Positions 17,224 through 25,868 of a stretch of 64,000 bases of DNA are shown here, in pieces. This DNA comes from Pseudomonas sp. 21 (GTDB taxonomy: Bacteria; Pseudomonadota; Gammaproteobacteria; Pseudomonadales; Pseudomonadaceae), in the NCBI RefSeq assembly GCF_000955805.1, contig NZ_JYOA01000002.1:109868-173867 (forward strand), read 5' to 3'. A model generated the notes under the pieces. That model made no database searches. It was not told the origin of the DNA and was given only the letters and a program-made list of their open reading frames with translations. The position numbers and the translations under genes were made by a program. Position 1 is the stretch's first letter, and each line of letters begins with the position of its first letter.

Positions 17224-18129
17224 TTAGGACATGTCGCTCATCTCGAACTCCTGGCCCAGAAAGTCCAGCAAGGTTCGTACCGACGGCAGCAGCCCGCGCC
17301 GCGAAGGGAACACCGCATGGACCACGCCGGTGCGCGGTGCCCAGTCCGGCAGCAGGTTCACCAGCTTGCCGTCATTCAGGTCCTCGCAGACCACCACGGC
17401 CGGCATGTGCACCGCACCGGCACCCGCCAGCGCGGCCTGGCGCAGGGCGACCAGATCGTCGGTGACCATCCGCGGCCGGTAGCGCACCTGCGCGCTGGCG
17501 CCCTTGGGGCCGTCCAGCTGCCAGGTGTATTCGCGCTGCACCACGCCCCAGTGCAGCGTCGGCAGGGCGGCCACATCGGCGGGTTTCGGCTTGGCCGGCA
17601 GGCGCTCGCGCAATGCCGGCGCGCCCACCACACGCTGGCGGCTTTCGCCCAGCACCTTCATCACCAGATCACTGCTTTCCAGCGGCGGGAAGCGCACCCG
17701 CAGAGCGATGTCGATGCCTTCCTGGATCAGGTCCACCTGGCGGTTGGTGCTCTGCACATGCAGCTCCACCAGCGGGTACTGCACCATGAAGCGCGCCAGC
17801 ATCGGGCCGACCCAGAAGTTCAGCAGCGCCGTGGGGCAGCTCAGGTTCACCACCCCACGTGGTTCGGAGCGGTGCTGCTCGACGGCCTCGGTGGCCGCCG
17901 CCGCTTCCACCAGCATCGCCACGCAGTGCCGGTAGAACACCTGGCCGATCTCGGTCACCGAGAAGTGCCGCGTCGAACGCTGGATCAGCCGCACGCCCAG
18001 GCGTTCCTCCAGCGCAGCGATACGTCGGCTCAGCTTTGACTTGGGCTCGTCCAGGGCGCGCCCGGCCGGGGTGAATCCGCCGTGCTCGACCACCTGGGCG
18101 AAGTAGTAGAGGTCGTTGAGGTCGTCCAT
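17224..18129 (-). CDS. LysR-family regulator next to pirin
   Basis: This 301-residue LTTR has its winged-helix DNA-binding domain in residues 1-60 (LYYFAQVVEHGGFTPAGRAL, LSRRIAALEERLGVRLIQRS) and a periplasmic-binding-like effector domain after it. The ATG at 18129 has an AGAGGA ribosome site. It is divergent from the pirin gene, with 101 bases between starts, so it most likely controls pirin and the two YcaC-type hydrolases behind it. Close relatives regulate pirin or quinone-stress genes, but the inducer is unknown. Confidence 0.9.
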   Translation of the reverse strand: MDDLNDLYYFAQVVEHGGFTPAGRALDEPKSKLSRRIAALEERLGVRLIQRSTRHFSVTEIGQVFYRHCVAMLVEAAAATEAVEQHRSEPRGVVNLSCPTALLNFWVGPMLARFMVQYPLVELHVQSTNRQVDLIQEGIDIALRVRFPPLESSDLVMKVLGESRQRVVGAPALRERLPAKPKPADVAALPTLHWGVVQREYTWQLDGPKGASAQVRYRPRMVTDDLVALRQAALAGAGAVHMPAVVVCEDLNDGKLVNLLPDWAPRTGVVHAVFPSRRGLLPSVRTLLDFLGQEFEMSDMS

Positions 18130-18230
18130 TGCAGTGTTCCTCTCATGGAACACTGATAGTAATTTTTGCCGACTACCGGGGCAATTGTTCCGATCGTATC
18201 GTGGCCTCCATGCACGACAGGAGGCACCCC

Positions 18231-19097
18231 ATGAAACAGATTCTTGGCATCTACAGCGCCGCCCGGCCGCACTGGGTCGGTGACGGTTTCCCGGTTCGTA
18301 CGCTGTTTTCCTACGACAGCCTGGGCGAGCACCTCAGTCCCTTCCTGCTGCTTGACCATGCCGGGCCCCACGCTTTCGGCCCCAGCACGGTGCGCCGTGG
18401 CGTCGGCCAGCATCCGCACCGGGGCTTCGAGACCGTGACGCTGGTCTACGAAGGTGAACTGGAGCACCGCGACTCCAGCGGCGGTGGTGGCCGCATCGGC
18501 CCTGGCGACGTGCAGTGGATGACGGCCGGCGACGGCATCCTCCACGAGGAATACCACTCGCCGGACTTCGCCCGCAGCGGCGGCAACCTGCACATGGCCC
18601 AGCTCTGGGTGAACCTGCCGGCCCGCCACAAGCGCACCGCGCCGGCCTACCAGACACTGCTGGCCGCCGACATCCCGCGCATCGACCTGGCCGACGGAGC
18701 CGGCAGCCTGCGGGTGATTGCCGGTGACTACGCCGGTCACCACGGCCCGGCCCACACCTTCAGCCCGCTGGATGTCTGGGATTTGCACCTGCAGCCGGGC
18801 CGTCCGCTGGAGCTGGCGGTCAAGGCCGGACGCAACACCGCCCTGGTGGTGCTGCGCGGCAACGTCCGGCTGGGCGGCGGCGAAGCGCTGCACGAAGGCC
18901 AACTGGCGCTGTTCGACCGGCGTGGCGACAGCCTGTTGCTCGAAGCCGAGAGTGACGCGCTGGTGCTGCTGCTCAGCGGTGAGCCGCTGAACGAGCCCAT
19001 CGTCGGCTACGGCCCCTTCGTGATGAACAGCGAAAGCGAAATCCAGCAGGCCATTGTCGACGTCCAGCGCGGACGTTTCGGACAGATGACCCGTTGA
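18231..19097 (+). CDS. Pirin-family cupin protein
   Basis: The 288-residue protein has the pirin metal site in the N-terminal cupin ([19 protein letters not shown] and the following ELEHRD; the two His of HPH, a later His and Glu bind iron) and a C-terminal pirin domain ([18 protein letters not shown]). Bacterial pirins of this kind can act as quercetin 2,3-dioxygenases or modulate pyruvate dehydrogenase; the sequence does not decide which. An ACAGGAGG ribosome site is ideally placed. It is divergent from its LysR gene. Confidence 0.92.
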   Translation: MKQILGIYSAARPHWVGDGFPVRTLFSYDSLGEHLSPFLLLDHAGPHAFGPSTVRRGVGQHPHRGFETVTLVYEGELEHRDSSGGGGRIGPGDVQWMTAGDGILHEEYHSPDFARSGGNLHMAQLWVNLPARHKRTAPAYQTLLAADIPRIDLADGAGSLRVIAGDYAGHHGPAHTFSPLDVWDLHLQPGRPLELAVKAGRNTALVVLRGNVRLGGGEALHEGQLALFDRRGDSLLLEAESDALVLLLSGEPLNEPIVGYGPFVMNSESEIQQAIVDVQRGRFGQMTR

Positions 19098-19138
19098 TGT
19101 CACACCCCCGACTCAGGCGTCGCCTAGTCTGGATGAAC

Positions 19139-19164
19139 GCCCGCGCAGGAGGCGCGGGCTTTAT
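19139..19164 (+). terminator. GC-rich hairpin with short T-run after pirin
   Basis: The stem GCCCGCGC / GCGCGGGC with a 5-base loop is followed by TTTA, 42 bases after the pirin stop. It looks like a weak intrinsic terminator or attenuator before the first isochorismatase gene. Confidence 0.6.
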
Positions 19165-19194
19165 GGGCCGGATGCCCTTCGTGGAGAACCCGAA

Positions 19195-19881
19195 ATGAGC
19201 CACTTCGACCAGATTGCCAACTTCAACGGCCAGCGCCCGGTGATCGATCCCGACGACACCGCCATGCTGCTCATCGATCACCAGAGCGGTCTGTTCCAGA
19301 CGGTCAAGGACATGCCCATGACCGAGCTGCGCAACAACGCCATCACCCTGGCCAGGATCGCCACGCTGGCGAAGATCCCGGTAATCACCACCGCCTCGGT
19401 GCCGCAGGGGCCTAACGGGCCGCTGATTCCCGAGATCCACGAAGCCGCGCCCCATGCCCAATACGTGGCGCGCAAGGGCGAGATCAATGCCTGGGACAAC
19501 CCCGAGTTCGTCGCTGCCGTCGAGGCCACCGGCAAGAAGACCCTGGTCATCGCCGGCACCATCACCAGCGTGTGCATGGCCTTCCCGGCGATTGCCGCAG
19601 TGAATGCCGGCTACAAGGTGTTCGCCGTGATCGACGCCTCCGGCACCTATTCCAAGGCTGCGCAGGAAATCACCCTGGCCCGTGTCGTCCAGGCCGGCGT
19701 GGTGCCCATGGATACCGCCGCCGTCGCCTCGGAAATCCAGCGTACCTGGAACCGCCCCGACGCCGCGCAGTGGGCCGAGGCCTACAGCCTGATCTTCCCG
19801 CACTACCGCCTGCTGATCGAAAGCTACACCAAGGCCCAGCAGGTGGTGACCGAACACGAAGTGCTGGACTCCCAGCGCTGA
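19195..19881 (+). CDS. Isochorismatase-family cysteine hydrolase
   Basis: This 228-residue protein has the Asp-Lys-Cys triad of the family: Asp28 in MLLIDHQ, Lys94 in [13 protein letters not shown] and Cys127 in [10 protein letters not shown]. The cis-peptide strand after the lysine is intact. It resembles YcaC closely in layout but keeps the Lys where YcaC has Arg. It probably hydrolyses a small amide or ester; the substrate is unknown. It is followed after 51 bases by a second, shorter family member, probably in one transcript after pirin. Confidence 0.85.
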   Translation: MSHFDQIANFNGQRPVIDPDDTAMLLIDHQSGLFQTVKDMPMTELRNNAITLARIATLAKIPVITTASVPQGPNGPLIPEIHEAAPHAQYVARKGEINAWDNPEFVAAVEATGKKTLVIAGTITSVCMAFPAIAAVNAGYKVFAVIDASGTYSKAAQEITLARVVQAGVVPMDTAAVASEIQRTWNRPDAAQWAEAYSLIFPHYRLLIESYTKAQQVVTEHEVLDSQR

Positions 19882-19932
19882 TCCAACCCCTGTCCGGCCC
19901 CGGCCGGGCTTTCACTGCAACGAGGAAACGCC

Positions 19933-20559
19933 ATGAGCAAGCCCTACGTCCGTCTCGACAAGACCCAGGCCGCCGTATTGCTGGTCGATCACCAGGCCGG
20001 TCTGCTCTCGCTGGTGCGCGACATCGAACCGGACAAGTTCAAGAACAACGTCCTGGCCCTGGCCGACCTGGCCAAGTATTTCAAGCTGCCGACCATCCTC
20101 ACCACCAGCTTCGAGAACGGCCCCAACGGCCCGCTGGTTCCCGAGCTGAAGGACCTGTTCCCCGATGCGCCCTACATCGCCCGTCCCGGCAACATCAACG
20201 CCTGGGACAACGAGGACTTCGTCAAGGCGGTGAAGGCCACTGGCAAGAAACAGCTGATCATCGCCGGCGTGGTGACCGAGGTCTGCGTGGCCTTCCCGGC
20301 CTTGTCGGCCCTGGAGGAGGGCTTCGACGTGTTCGTCGTTGCCGACGCCTCCGGCACCTTCAACGAAGTCACCCGTGATGCCGCCTGGCGCCGCATGGAA
20401 GCCGCCGGCGCGCAGATGATGACCTGGTTCGGCGTAGCCTGTGAGCTGCACCGCGACTGGCGCAACGACATCGAAGGACTGGCTGCGCTGTTCTCCAACC
20501 ACATCCCCGACTACCGCAACCTGATCACCAGCTACAGCACGCTCACCGCCAAGAAGTGA
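19933..20559 (+). CDS. ycaC: YcaC, isochorismatase-superfamily hydrolase
   Basis: The 208-residue product matches, as far as I remember it, E. coli YcaC over most of its length, from MSKPYVRLDK through TWFGVACELHRDWRNDI to the end. The expected active-site residues are Asp19 (LLVDHQAGL), Arg84 (YIARPGNINAWDN) and Cys118 (VVTEVCVAFPA). The Arg at the usual Lys position is a YcaC hallmark, so this is not a mutation. YcaC has no settled substrate. The strong hairpin directly after the stop probably ends the operon. Confidence 0.92.
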   Translation: MSKPYVRLDKTQAAVLLVDHQAGLLSLVRDIEPDKFKNNVLALADLAKYFKLPTILTTSFENGPNGPLVPELKDLFPDAPYIARPGNINAWDNEDFVKAVKATGKKQLIIAGVVTEVCVAFPALSALEEGFDVFVVADASGTFNEVTRDAAWRRMEAAGAQMMTWFGVACELHRDWRNDIEGLAALFSNHIPDYRNLITSYSTLTAKK

Positions 20560-20566
20560 GACAGCG

Positions 20567-20601
20567 CCCGCCGGGCCGGCAATCTGAAGCGGCCCGGCGG
20601 G
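20567..20601. terminator. Long GC-rich hairpin after ycaC
   Basis: Perfect 11-bp arms CCCGCCGGGCC / GGCCCGGCGGG with a 13-base loop begin 7 bases after the ycaC stop. No T-run follows, so it would act as an RNA 3'-end stabiliser or a Rho-assisted stop. Confidence 0.6.
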
Positions 20602-20627
20602 TCATGGTCGACGGTGGTGCAGGTGGG

Positions 20628-20755
20628 GCTGGCCGGTTTGCAGGCAAGCCTGCTCCTGCGAACCATGCGCTGTGCCACGGCATCTCCTGGTGGGATCGAA
20701 TTCCACCGCGATGAATTTTGCGGACAAACCCCGCTGCTACGGCAGTTGAAGCCCT
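20628..20755. repeat. Degenerate REP sequences between ycaC and the porin
   Basis: TTTGCAGGCAAGCCTGCTCC near 20637 is a diverged REP hairpin. The segment near 20708-20755 (GCGATGAATTTTGCGGA, CCCCGCTGCTACGG) resembles a second, different REP family. Both are decayed compared with the copies at 8.1 and 53.6 kb. The convergent operon ends lie here. Confidence 0.55.
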
Positions 20756-20820
20756 GGCGCGGTTTCACAGGGATATACCCTGTGCAGGATCGTCGGCATG
20801 GGCTGCCGAATGATCGGGTT

Positions 20821-22107
20821 TCAGAGCACCGAGAAGTTGTAGCTGGCGATCAGCCGGACCTCATCCACGTCCCGCGCCGACTGTTCGTAGTTGGTGCGGT
20901 AGGTGGCGTTGCGCAGGCGCAGGCTGAGGTCCTTGAAGGTGCCGGTCTGGATGACGTACTTGAATTCCACGTCGCGCTCCCATTCCTTGCCCTCGTCGCC
21001 ATTGGCCAGGGCGATGTGGTCGCCGTTGACGTAGCGGGTCATGAAGCTCAGGCCCGGCACGCCGACGCTGCGCAGGTCGAAGTCGTAGCGCAGTTGCCAG
21101 GAGCGTTCCCGGGCATTGGCGAAGTCGTTCACCTGCACGTAGTTGGCGAGGTAGGGGTTGCTGCCGTCGAGGTAGGGCATGGAACTGTCGCCGCTCATGC
21201 GCTGCCAGCCGGCGCTGAGGATGTGGCCGCCCTGGGCGTAGGACAGCAGCAGGCTCAGCGCGCGGTTGTCGATTTCGCCGGCGCGGGCCGAGCCGTTGTC
21301 GTCACTGTCGAACCAGCGCAGGTCGGCGCTGACCTTGCCGGCGCCCACCGATTGCTTGCCGACGATGCCGAGGTAGCGCTGGCGGTAGACGTTCTCCAGC
21401 CCGCCCTGGGCGTACTGCAGCAGGAACTGGTCGTTGACCTGGTAATCGGCCTGGTAGGAGTCGAAGCGGTTGCCGGTGGTGTCGCAGGCGTAGCGCTTGT
21501 TCTTGCAGTTCAGGCGTACGTCCTGGGCATCGGTGGAGTCGCGCGCGGTGTAGCGTTCCAGGCGTGTGGCGGTGAGCTTGAGGTGGGCGATTTCCTCGCT
21601 GGTCAGCTGCGCGCCATGGAACATGTTGGGCAGCAGGCGGCCGTCGTTGTACTTGAGCAGCGGCATGTCCGGCAGCATGGCGCCGTACTTGAACTGGGTG
21701 CGGGAGACGCGCAGCTTGCCGGTGACGCCGGCCTTGGCGTACTGGTCTTCCGAGTGGCGCGGGTCGTGGCCGCTGGAGGGCAGCAGGCCGCTGTTGCTGT
21801 CGGCGGGGCTGGAGTCGAGCTTGACGCCGAGCATGGCCAGGGCGTCGACGCCGAAGCCGACGGTGCCCTCGGTGTAGCCCGACTGCAGATTGAGGATGAA
21901 GCCCTGCGCGGTTTCCTCGCGCTTGGAGGCGCCCTGCGGGTTCGACGAGCTGCCATCACGGAAGTCGCGGTTGAAGTAGAACGTGCGCGATTCCAGGCGC
22001 GCGCTGCTGTCCTCCAGGAAGTCGGCGCTGGCCGGGGCGGCGATGCCACCGAGCAGGGCGAGGGCGCTCAGGCGGGCGAGCGGACTGGAGGAGAGGGGCG
22101 AGGGCAT
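20821..22107 (-). CDS. OprD-family outer membrane porin
   Basis: This 428-residue protein has a signal peptide (LARLSALALLGGIAAPASA) followed by the family opening ADFLEDSSARLESRTFYFNRDFRD and many aromatic beta-strands, ending in a short strand IASYNFSVL. It is an 18-strand substrate-specific channel of the OprD/OpdK class. The ATG at 22107 is chosen for the signal peptide and a CGGAG element. An extracellular loop holds two cysteines (CKNKRYAC), as in many OprD relatives. Neighbouring phosphonate genes could suggest an organic anion as cargo, but the gene is not clearly in that operon. Confidence 0.93.
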   Translation of the reverse strand: MPSPLSSSPLARLSALALLGGIAAPASADFLEDSSARLESRTFYFNRDFRDGSSSNPQGASKREETAQGFILNLQSGYTEGTVGFGVDALAMLGVKLDSSPADSNSGLLPSSGHDPRHSEDQYAKAGVTGKLRVSRTQFKYGAMLPDMPLLKYNDGRLLPNMFHGAQLTSEEIAHLKLTATRLERYTARDSTDAQDVRLNCKNKRYACDTTGNRFDSYQADYQVNDQFLLQYAQGGLENVYRQRYLGIVGKQSVGAGKVSADLRWFDSDDNGSARAGEIDNRALSLLLSYAQGGHILSAGWQRMSGDSSMPYLDGSNPYLANYVQVNDFANARERSWQLRYDFDLRSVGVPGLSFMTRYVNGDHIALANGDEGKEWERDVEFKYVIQTGTFKDLSLRLRNATYRTNYEQSARDVDEVRLIASYNFSVL

Positions 22108-22308
22108 GCGGTGACTCCGGGGACGCTGAAAAAAGCGCGCGAAGGTGTCACAGATGGGCCGCCGGGTCTTTGCGATCATGGTCTAGATCGCGGGTCTGCG
22201 CGGGGATCGTTGCGCCGCTCCGGCTGTCGGCTGGCGGGCGCAGGAACGAGACTTCCGGCCCGCTGCGCGTAGACTGCCAAGTCTCAGCCAGATTCGCAGG
22301 AGGTGATC

Positions 22309-22548
22309 ATGAACCGCCATGTCCCCCTCAGTGAGCAGCCTGTCGCCGCGTCCGGCGATACCCCGGTCCGGCCGTCAGGCGATTCGCGGCATGTCGACCC
22401 GGACCTGGGTTTCGATCCCGACTCGCCGGACCTGGCCGACCCGCAGGTCGACCCGCCGCATCCTCCACACGCTCCCGAGGATGGCCCGGACCCACGCAGC
22501 CAGCGGCGCGTGCCGGACGATCGCTATCCCCCATATTCCCAGCCGTAG
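22309..22548 (+). CDS. Small Pro/Asp-rich disordered protein
   Basis: This 79-residue product is unusually rich in Pro, Asp and Arg (DPDLGFDPDSPDLADPQVDP) and has no hydrophobic core, so it is probably intrinsically disordered. A textbook AGGAGG ribosome site stands 7 bases before the ATG, which argues for real translation. I recognise no family or function. It is a single gene between the divergent porin and the phnX end. Confidence 0.65.
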   Translation: MNRHVPLSEQPVAASGDTPVRPSGDSRHVDPDLGFDPDSPDLADPQVDPPHPPHAPEDGPDPRSQRRVPDDRYPPYSQP

Positions 22549-22559
22549 GGCAAAGCACA

Positions 22560-22580
22560 GGAGCCCTCGAAACGGGCTCC
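22560..22580. terminator. Hairpin between the small disordered gene and phnX
   Basis: The arms GGAGCCC / GGGCTCC with a 7-base loop lie in the convergent gap. On the minus strand the hairpin is followed by TGTGCTTT, a weak T-rich tail, so it may terminate phnX and the opposing gene. Confidence 0.45.
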
Positions 22581-22613
22581 CGTGGCGGCGGATGGCGTTC
22601 TCTCCGGCAAGGG

Positions 22614-23441
22614 TCAGCAGGCTTGCGGCATTTCTCCCCGCGCCAGCCGCGCATTGATGTCGGCGATCACCGCCGGCAGTTCGGCGATGGTGTCGATCAG
22701 GTAATGCGGCCGCGAGCCCTCGAACATCTGGCCGATGCGGCGGCGTTCCTGTTCCAGCTTCTGGGCCGGTAGCGCCTTGTACTGCTCATAGGTCAGGCCC
22801 AGGGCGTTGCCCGAACAGGTCAGCGCCACGGTCCACATGCCGGCGCTGCGGCCTTCGAGGATGCCCGGCCAGGTGTCGTCGACCTTCACGCAGGCCGCCA
22901 CGTCATTGATGCCCAGGGCAATCACGTTGGCCAGCGCCTGGGCCGGGTGCGGGCGGCCGTTGGGCACTTCGTCGGTGGCGACCACGTGGTCGGCGACGTA
23001 GCCGTTGGTCTTGGCCAGCGCTACGACCTTCTCCATCACCACCGCCGGGTAGCCGGAGCAGGAGCCGATCTTCAGCCCGCCCTTGCGCAGGGTGGCGATG
23101 GCTTCCAGCGCGCCGGGAATCAGCGCCGAGTGCTCGGCGATCTTCTCGATCTGCAGCGGCATGAAACGCTCGTAGATGGCGGTGACGTCATCGTCGGTGG
23201 GCAGGTGACCGAAGGCGGCGCGGTAGCGCTCGCCGATGGCGGGGATGTCGCACAGGGTGCGGATGTGGTCCCACTTGCCCATGCCCATCGGGCCGCGGGC
23301 TTCTTCCAGGCTGACCTGCACGCCGAACTCGGCGAAGGCCTCGACGAAGATCTGGGTCGGCGCGAAGGAGCCGAAATCGACCACGGTGCCGGCCCAGTCG
23401 AGGATGGCGGCTTGCAGTTGCTGGGGTTGCTGGTAGTGCAT
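22614..23441 (-). CDS. phnX: Phosphonoacetaldehyde hydrolase
   Basis: PhnX cleaves the C-P bond of phosphonoacetaldehyde to acetaldehyde and phosphate. The 275-residue HAD protein shows the nucleophile loop [10 protein letters not shown] (Asp15, with the Ala17 variant typical of phosphonatases), the Schiff-base lysine in GMGKWDHI (Lys56), and the later HAD motifs GSCSGYP and KVDDTWPGI. An AGGAG site precedes the ATG. Remarkably, no PhnW transaminase is encoded anywhere in the surrounding locus; an Fe-alcohol dehydrogenase lies upstream instead. It is the last gene of the minus-strand array. Confidence 0.95.
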   Translation of the reverse strand: MHYQQPQQLQAAILDWAGTVVDFGSFAPTQIFVEAFAEFGVQVSLEEARGPMGMGKWDHIRTLCDIPAIGERYRAAFGHLPTDDDVTAIYERFMPLQIEKIAEHSALIPGALEAIATLRKGGLKIGSCSGYPAVVMEKVVALAKTNGYVADHVVATDEVPNGRPHPAQALANVIALGINDVAACVKVDDTWPGILEGRSAGMWTVALTCSGNALGLTYEQYKALPAQKLEQERRRIGQMFEGSRPHYLIDTIAELPAVIADINARLARGEMPQAC

Positions 23442-23543
23442 GGCGGTGCTCCTGTGAGGGGATTCTTGGTGAAAGGCAGGTTGAGCGCGGCCCGCCCGGC
23501 GTCATGGCAGGCTCGCGGTGTCACGGGGTGTTCGGGTTGAGGG

Positions 23544-24404
23544 TCAGGCCGTGGAGTCGAACAGCTCGGCGATGATCGGCCGCTTGCGGCGGATGCCCAG
23601 GCAGCACAGGTAGTAGTCGATGTGGAACGGGTCCTCGGCGAAGGCGATGGAGCGCGTGCCGGGCCGGTCGGCGTACTCCACCGCCGAGACGAAGCCCACG
23701 CCGATGCCGTGTACCACCGCATGGACGATGGCCTCGCGGCTGTTCAGCTGCATCGCGCAGTCCAGCTCCACGCCGTGTCGGCGGCAGCCTTCCTCGACCA
23801 GCTGGCGGGTGCGCGAGGCCGGCTCGCGCAACACCACGCGCTGGCTGGCGATCTCCTGCACGCTGACCGATTCCTGCTGTGCCCAGGGGTGGTCGTCGCG
23901 CACCACCGCGAGGATCGGGCAGGTGCGGTAGAGCTGCGTGCTCAGGCGCTGGTCGAACTCCGAGAGAGCGAGGATCGCCACGTCGATATCGAAGTTGTAC
24001 AGCCGCTCCAGGGTGCCGGCCTCGCTGGTGAAGGAGGTCTCCAGCTCGATGTGCGGGTAACGCTGCATCAGCGCGTAGGTCAGGCTCATGGCGATCGGCG
24101 GCGACACCGCGCCGAGGCGCAACATGCCCTGCTTGCGCTGCTGGAAGCTCTGCAGCAGTTGCAAGGCTTCGTCCTCCTGGCCGAACAGGCCCTGGGTGAT
24201 CGCGTAGAGCTGCTCGCCGGCCGGGCTCAGCTCGATGAAGCGCCCACGGCGGTGGAACAGCTCCACGCTGAAGCGCTTCTCCAGGCCGCTGACCTGCTCG
24301 CTGATGGTCGGCTGGCCGACGCTGAGCAGCGCCGCGGCCTGGGTGAAGCTGCCGGTGCGGGCCACGGCGTGAAAGGAGCGCAACCACTTGTGGTACTGGT
24401 ACAT
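23544..24404 (-). CDS. LysR-family regulator within the phosphonate locus
   Basis: This LTTR has 286 residues and an N-terminal helix-turn-helix (WLRSFHAVARTGSFTQAAAL, SVGQPTISEQVSGLEKRF). It shares VELFHRRGR-IEL with the other LysR at 29749, and both look like the regulators seen with aminoethylphosphonate catabolism. The ATG at 24404 has an AGAGAG element and lies 41 bases after the permease stop, so this regulator is transcribed inside the array, in front of phnX. Its effector would be a phosphonate or its aldehyde. Confidence 0.88.
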   Translation of the reverse strand: MYQYHKWLRSFHAVARTGSFTQAAALLSVGQPTISEQVSGLEKRFSVELFHRRGRFIELSPAGEQLYAITQGLFGQEDEALQLLQSFQQRKQGMLRLGAVSPPIAMSLTYALMQRYPHIELETSFTSEAGTLERLYNFDIDVAILALSEFDQRLSTQLYRTCPILAVVRDDHPWAQQESVSVQEIASQRVVLREPASRTRQLVEEGCRRHGVELDCAMQLNSREAIVHAVVHGIGVGFVSAVEYADRPGTRSIAFAEDPFHIDYYLCCLGIRRKRPIIAELFDSTA

Positions 24405-24445
24405 GAGGTCTCTCTGTGAGGAAGGCTTGGCGCATGGCCGTGCCC

Positions 24446-25741
24446 TCAGCGCCGGACGAACAGGGCGACCACCGCGCTGCATACGCAGGCCGTGGTGACC
24501 ACGATGAAGATCAGTGAAGTATTGCCCGTCGTGTCCAGCATTCGACCGATCAGGGGTTCGGCCAGACCCGCGAAGAGGTAGGAAGAGAAGTTCATGATCC
24601 CGGTGGCGGTACCGGCGCGGCGCGCGCCGACCAGGTCCGGGCAGAGCGCCCAGAAGCTCGACGCCGGGCCGTAGACGAAGAAGCCGCAGAGGAACAGCGC
24701 GAGCAGGCCGATGCTGCTGTGCGCCGGCAGGCTCCACATCCACAGGCTGGTGAGGGCGCCGAGCACCATGTAGAGCATGATCGCCCGGTAGCGCTTGCTG
24801 CCGAACAGGCGGTCGGAGACCCAGCCATTGCTCAGTGCGCCGACGGCCATGCCGACCGGCAGGGCGATGGTGATCCACTTCGGGTCGATGAAGCTCTGGC
24901 CCTTCTGCCAGTCGGCGCCGAGGAAGTGCACCGGCACCCAGACGATCAGCCCGTAGCGCGCGGCGTTCTGGAAGCCCAGGGACAGCGCGGCGACCAGCAG
25001 GCGCGGGTTCTTCAGCACCGCCAGGTAGCGCTGGGTCGAGCTTTCCTCTTCACCGTGGGCCGCTTCGCTGGAGCGGTCCTCGGCATTCGCCACGCCGGTG
25101 TCGGCCAGCGGCTCGAAGCCCATGTCCTGCGGACGCTCCCGCGCCACCAGGTAGAACACGATGCCGCCGGCGAGCATCAGCAGCACCGGCAGGCGGAAGA
25201 TCCAGCGCCACTCCAGGTGGAGCACGTCGATCACCACCACCGAGGTGACGTAGGACAGCACCGAGGCACAGCCGGCGGCGAACACGTAGAAGCCATAGAC
25301 CTTGCCGCGCTCGGCGGCGCTCCACCAGTTCGACAGCAGGCGGCTGCCCGGCGCCCAGCCCAGCGCCTGGAAGTAGCCGTTAATGCCCCACGGCAGGATC
25401 AGGCTGCCGAAGCCGCCGGCGAAACTGGTGACCCAGTTGGCGCCGCAGGACAGCACCGCGCCCAGGCTCATGATGCGCCGGCCGCCGAACTTGTCGGCGA
25501 GGTTGCCGTTGATGGCCTGGCCGATGGCGTACATCCAGAGCATGGCGCTGGAGGCCCAGCCGAGGGTTTCCTTGCTCAGGCCGAACTCGGCCTGGATACC
25601 GGGGATGGCAAAGCCGAACGTCTGGCGGCCGGTATAGAAGAACAGGTAGCAGAACATCGCGGCCAGCAGCATGCGCCACTGCGCCACGCGGAAGGGCGAC
25701 ACGGATGACTCGAGGCCAGGCAGGGTTTGTGCACGGTTCAT
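24446..25741 (-). CDS. OPA-family (GlpT/UhpT-like) MFS permease
   Basis: The 431-residue protein has 12 hydrophobic segments and the organophosphate:phosphate antiporter signature around YFQALGWAPGSRLLSNWW, plus YTGRQTFGFAIPGI near the N terminus. OPA carriers move glycerol phosphate, hexose phosphate and similar anions. In this setting a phosphonate such as hydroxyethyl- or aminoethylphosphonate is the likely cargo (inference). The start at 25741 has an AGAAGGA ribosome site. It gives the locus a second uptake route beside PhnCDE. Confidence 0.85.
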   Translation of the reverse strand: MNRAQTLPGLESSVSPFRVAQWRMLLAAMFCYLFFYTGRQTFGFAIPGIQAEFGLSKETLGWASSAMLWMYAIGQAINGNLADKFGGRRIMSLGAVLSCGANWVTSFAGGFGSLILPWGINGYFQALGWAPGSRLLSNWWSAAERGKVYGFYVFAAGCASVLSYVTSVVVIDVLHLEWRWIFRLPVLLMLAGGIVFYLVARERPQDMGFEPLADTGVANAEDRSSEAAHGEEESSTQRYLAVLKNPRLLVAALSLGFQNAARYGLIVWVPVHFLGADWQKGQSFIDPKWITIALPVGMAVGALSNGWVSDRLFGSKRYRAIMLYMVLGALTSLWMWSLPAHSSIGLLALFLCGFFVYGPASSFWALCPDLVGARRAGTATGIMNFSSYLFAGLAEPLIGRMLDTTGNTSLIFIVVTTACVCSAVVALFVRR

Positions 25742-25868
25742 GGCGGTTTTCCTTCTTGTTCGCTCGCGCCGGCGCAAGGCTCGGCGTGTCGGCACTCTTC
25801 TTCGGTGCAATAGGTTTTTGGTGCAACAGGAAAAGGCGGCAGCCAGGGCCGCCCGGTGAAGGGCGGCC

